Made by a program: the position numbers and the translations under genes. Positions 60,823 to 64,000 of a stretch of DNA of 64,000 bases are shown one piece after another. This DNA is from Candidatus Kapaibacterium sp. (GTDB lineage: Bacteria > Bacteroidota > Ignavibacteria > Kapaibacteriales > NICIL-2), in assembly GCA_026003475.1 (NCBI GenBank), contig BPHJ01000001.1:1425189-1489188 (forward strand), in the 5' to 3' direction. Numbering within the stretch: the stretch's first letter is position 1; every line of letters starts with the position of its first letter. The notes beneath the pieces are model-generated. The model was given only the letters and a program-made list of their open reading frames with translations. It had not been told where the DNA came from and did not search any database.

Positions 60823-63800
60823 TTACTTTTCGACGACGACTGGTACCGTTTCCGTGAATTGGCCGCTCTGCATACGGAGCAGGTACGAGCCGCTGGCAAT
60901 CCCATTGGGAACAAAGCGCACGGTGTACTCACCGGCTTTCAACGTACCGCGTACCAGCGTTGCGACCACCACGCCACTCGGATTGACCAACTCAAGCGTT
61001 GTTGGTGCTTCGTAGCCAACGCCGAAGTGAATGTCTGCTCCACTACCATCAACGGGATTTGGATTGACACGAATCGTGAAGGTCGTCGTCGAAATCCGGA
61101 CAAATCGCAGATTGAAGGCACAGATCGGATTGATCCGGAGCAACCCGTTCTGTGTTTGGATGACCACGCACTGGTCGTTGACGTCAACTGTTTCAAGCGT
61201 AATGGCGAAACCGCCGTCGGTTGGCAACGCTGCTGGCATCGAAGCAGTCAGCTCTACACCGAAGAGCTCGTCGCCCGGCTGGACGCGGAGCGGGGTTGTG
61301 CCATTGAGCGTCAGTTCGATGATACCGCGCATGGTAGCCTGATCGTAGCGAACCGAGGCATTCCCAACGGTCCACCCTGCGGCAGCAAGTGGGCCAAGCA
61401 CTTGCACCACTGGCACTCCGCCTTGGGTGACTGCTGCAAAGCCTGTTGCATCAAAAGTGATGCGCATGGTAAATTGTGTTACCGCACCCATCGTCACCGG
61501 CGCTCCCGCACGGAATCGAACAAGCTTCGGTGCAGACTCCGTCCCTTGCGGTACATCGAACAGCTCCGGAACGGTAACGAAGACCGTCGTTTGCTGCAAG
61601 CCATTCCCGCTAAGATCGCCCGTGAAGTTTTGATCGGTGATGTTGTTGATCTGGAGAACAATTTGTGCCGTTAGTGGACCGCCAACAACGGTTGGGGTGA
61701 AGGGCACCTGCAAGTCGTACGTGCCACCGACGGGAATTGCAGCGGGTATGGGAAGATTGGTCGGCGGAGCGAACATCGTTGGATTGGTCCCTTGGAATCG
61801 GATGAAGCGTAACTGGGTAATGGGAATGTCGCCAGTATTCGTTACGCGGACGGTGAGCGTCGTTGTGCTTCCAACACAGACATCTCCGGATGCTGGGGCA
61901 ATATTGATGCGCGCCACACCGCTGTAGGCACTCCCATTCCACACCGACTCTGCTTCCTCGAGAGCATCGCTGACGGTTCGGAGTGTAGCGGTGTTGGTGA
62001 CGTTTTGTCCTTGGGTAGCCACAAAGTACTCTGCATCGAAGACAATGCTTTGGCCAGGGAGCAACACCCGTGGGAGATTCAGCGCTGCTTTATCGAACGA
62101 GAAGTTTTCTGTGCCATAGGTACTGGGGATGTCGGAAATTGTCCCCGGTACCACAGGAACAAGGTCACGCAATGTGAGCGTGTCGGCGTATTGCCAATCC
62201 TGGCGACTCAAGTTTGTGACGGTCACCTGTTCAATGTCGGGTGATGTTCCCGATTCAATGGGGCCAAATGTGACGGTTGGCGTAATCGTGATACGAGGTG
62301 CTTTCCCAATGCCAGTAATCCGAGCGGTCCGCGGCTCACCGGTACTATTGTCGAAGCGGACAACCACTTCATGATTACCGGTTGCTGCTGGATTGAAGTA
62401 CACCAGAATCGGTCGCCCGACAACACTCGAGTAGGACTGTCCTGGTGGAATATCCACAACTGGAACTTGGTTGAGCGGTGGATCGAAGACGAATGCTTGT
62501 CCATTGCCATAGACGTCCTGGTCAATGGCGACACCTTGGAGCGTGACTGCTTGGGTTCCGTCATTGCGCGGGTCGAGCGAGGCAATCGTCTGCCAATCGG
62601 CAAGGTATGGATACGGTGTTACCGGATTGATGCGTTTTTCGCCAAAATCAAGCGGAGCAACGGTCAATCCTGGCTTGACGCCACGTCCACGCAAGTAAAT
62701 CACCGAATCAATACGGTTGGCGTCGCTGGAGAACGTGATCGTTGCGGTGTAGACTTGCTCAGCAGTTGGCGTGAAGGTTACTCGGAAATTACGGGAGTCA
62801 TTGCCACTGCCCTGTTCACTGAGTACAAGGGGAGCTGCCGGTGAAATCTGTCCGAGTGCGGCTTCGGCGACAAATGCCGGATCAGTCGGACCTTGGGCGC
62901 CGGTGATTGTCAGCTTCACCGTACCGCGACTAAAGACGGTAATCGTTCGCTGCGAGGGAGTTCCAACCCCAACATCTCCGAAATCAAGCGGACGCGCTAT
63001 GGGATGCGAGACATCAATGATTGGCTCACCGGTTTGCCCTACCACCAAGCGCCGATAGCGAAATACACAGTCATCACCAACCCCGATGGAATCCCGCACG
63101 ACGCCATCATTGGTTGCTGTGTAACGAATGGTAATCTCACGGCTTTCTTGCGGCTGGAGGTCAAACGGGATAGGGTTGTTGACAATCTCAAAAACACCCT
63201 GTCCACCATTCTTGAACTCCAGACGCGTCACCCGTATTGGCGCAGTACCTTCGTTGACAACATTGACCGTGCGGGTTGCGACATCCCCTTTGCGCATTAA
63301 TCCGAAGTCAACATCGCTCGGTTGGATAGTAATCCGACGCGTTTTGTACTCAACCACGATAACGGTATCATTGTTGGCGCGGTCGCGAAACACTACGTAT
63401 GCGATAGCATCTTCATCAGGGTTATCAACCGTAAGACGCCATCGCGTCGTACGGGTTTCGCCTGGAATGAAGGGATCATAATCGAGCGTGTAATTACGGC
63501 TGTTCACCGGATCGAGATAGATCATTGCTAAGTTGGAACGGATCGCATCGTCGTTGGGGTAGTCGGTTACGTCCGCATCGCCACCACTTTCGCCACTGAC
63601 AGTACCGTCACAGTTGACCACATAACGCGGACGTGGTGGGATGGTATCGGGTAGTTGTACTGCCAGCGCAGCACTCGTAGGATGCCCGTAGGAATCGTAG
63701 TTGCTCAAACCGTAGGAATACGCTGCGAACGGCTGACTGCACCGCAAACGATATGCACCATCGTTGATGCGGAGAACCTTCGCCGCATAGCGTTTCCCTT

Positions 63801-64000
63801 GATAGGTCATTGGAAATACGTCTCCCAACGTCGGACCAAAAACTGTAGCAACCGATCGCCAGACAACCTGTCCGCCACTGACCTCACCCCACTCCAAATC
63901 CTGTGGTATGGTATTCTGCTCCGTTAGCGGGTAAACCACAATCACATAGTTCTCCGAAAAATTGAAGATACCACCTCGAGCACCTGGGGTACAGAAGATA
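60823..64000 (-). CDS. giant secreted choice-of-anchor-D protein with T9SS sorting domain (5' end outside window)
   Basis: The frame is open from the right edge (reading IFCTPGARGGIFNFSENYVI) through at least 1058 codons, so the true start is beyond 64000; a GTG at 63945 is not a credible start. The visible part is a chain of Ig-like, choice-of-anchor-D (ASPM/HYDIN-like) domains: ITIQPSDVDFGLMRKGDVAT, RTVNVVNEGTAPIRVTRLEF, RPLDFGDVGVGTPSQRTI, GLTVAPLDFGEKRINP and TITPTVTFGPIESGTSPDIE. A cohesin-like segment is possible near QPGDELFGVELTASMP. The C-terminus is a T9SS type A sorting domain (TIRVNPNPVDGSGADIHFGV, LKAGEYTVRFVPNGIASGSY, VPVVVEK). It is a surface or released protein of unknown role, perhaps adhesive. 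Confidence 0.9.
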   Translation of the reverse strand, partial: IFCTPGARGGIFNFSENYVIVVYPLTEQNTIPQDLEWGEVSGGQVVWRSVATVFGPTLGDVFPMTYQGKRYAAKVLRINDGAYRLRCSQPFAAYSYGLSNYDSYGHPTSAALAVQLPDTIPPRPRYVVNCDGTVSGESGGDADVTDYPNDDAIRSNLAMIYLDPVNSRNYTLDYDPFIPGETRTTRWRLTVDNPDEDAIAYVVFRDRANNDTVIVVEYKTRRITIQPSDVDFGLMRKGDVATRTVNVVNEGTAPIRVTRLEFKNGGQGVFEIVNNPIPFDLQPQESREITIRYTATNDGVVRDSIGVGDDCVFRYRRLVVGQTGEPIIDVSHPIARPLDFGDVGVGTPSQRTITVFSRGTVKLTITGAQGPTDPAFVAEAALGQISPAAPLVLSEQGSGNDSRNFRVTFTPTAEQVYTATITFSSDANRIDSVIYLRGRGVKPGLTVAPLDFGEKRINPVTPYPYLADWQTIASLDPRNDGTQAVTLQGVAIDQDVYGNGQAFVFDPPLNQVPVVDIPPGQSYSSVVGRPILVYFNPAATGNHEVVVRFDNSTGEPRTARITGIGKAPRITITPTVTFGPIESGTSPDIEQVTVTNLSRQDWQYADTLTLRDLVPVVPGTISDIPSTYGTENFSFDKAALNLPRVLLPGQSIVFDAEYFVATQGQNVTNTATLRTVSDALEEAESVWNGSAYSGVARINIAPASGDVCVGSTTTLTVRVTNTGDIPITQLRFIRFQGTNPTMFAPPTNLPIPAAIPVGGTYDLQVPFTPTVVGGPLTAQIVLQINNITDQNFTGDLSGNGLQQTTVFVTVPELFDVPQGTESAPKLVRFRAGAPVTMGAVTQFTMRITFDATGFAAVTQGGVPVVQVLGPLAAAGWTVGNASVRYDQATMRGIIELTLNGTTPLRVQPGDELFGVELTASMPAALPTDGGFAITLETVDVNDQCVVIQTQNGLLRINPICAFNLRFVRISTTTFTIRVNPNPVDGSGADIHFGVGYEAPTTLELVNPSGVVVATLVRGTLKAGEYTVRFVPNGIASGSYLLRMQSGQFTETVPVVVEK

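Overview
The window most likely comes from a Gram-negative bacterium of the Bacteroidota/Chlorobi side of the tree, with Candidatus Kapabacteria or Ignavibacteria-like lineages the best guess. The pointers are two very large secreted proteins ending in type IX secretion (T9SS) type A sorting domains, choice-of-anchor-D repeats, an EF-P with the Chlorobi-like loop HRTPGNLRAFYQ, a type 2 IPP isomerase, an ATP-type PEP carboxykinase, and a recurrent promoter element TAnnTTTGC resembling the Bacteroidota -7 box. The lineage call is inference. Genes are densely packed, with many ATGA (4-bp) start/stop overlaps. I see no insertion sequence, phage, CRISPR array or rRNA.

Layout. 1-6562 (+): a surface-polysaccharide operon in which every junction is an ATGA overlap: two small helical proteins, a DegT-type sugar aminotransferase, a 1274-aa methyltransferase fused to three GT9-like glycosyltransferase domains, and a second methyltransferase. 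6569-11347 (-): exonuclease III, YbdK-type carboxylate-amine ligase, accC, accB, efp and tRNA-Cys. 11395-17934 (-): a complete Yej/Opp-type oligopeptide ABC importer. 18137-21637 (+): a flavin reductase, a LiaF-like membrane protein, an ECF sigma factor, and an anti-sigma-like protein whose C-terminus looks like an outer-membrane beta-barrel. 21620-30888 (-): NFACT protein, a 938-aa GxDxY-repeat/HEAT exported protein, ribD, a BsuPI-like lipoprotein, rplY, prs, tRNA-Gln and a DUF2520 protein.

30888-44374 (-): cysS, rnr, a GAF-GAF-degenerate-GGDEF membrane protein, an exported hypothetical, a NUDIX hydrolase, ndk, sucD with a lysine-rich tail, an NlpC/P60 peptidase, a lone peptide-binding lipoprotein and pckA. 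44454-46492 (+): fni and a polyprenyl synthase. 46594-49499 (-): an ECF sigma factor, hutU and a DUF971 protein. 49609-52183 (+): YjbQ, ComF and an exported M24 peptidase. 52242-54888 (-): coaBC, rpoZ and an outer-membrane-type protein. 55039-59060 (+): a catalytically dead RsmB-like protein and a BNR-repeat T9SS cargo protein. 59106-64000 (-): a DegP/HtrA protease and the 3' part of a giant T9SS cargo protein that runs off the right edge.

Most genes are housekeeping. The items that stand out are the sigma/dual-membrane anti-sigma candidate, the four-domain methyltransferase-GT9x3 fusion, the RsmB pseudoenzyme, the GxDxY solenoid, and a -7 promoter motif that repeats at about a dozen gene and tRNA starts and sometimes coincides with the T-run of the preceding terminator. 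All function calls come from reading translations by eye; no database search was run.
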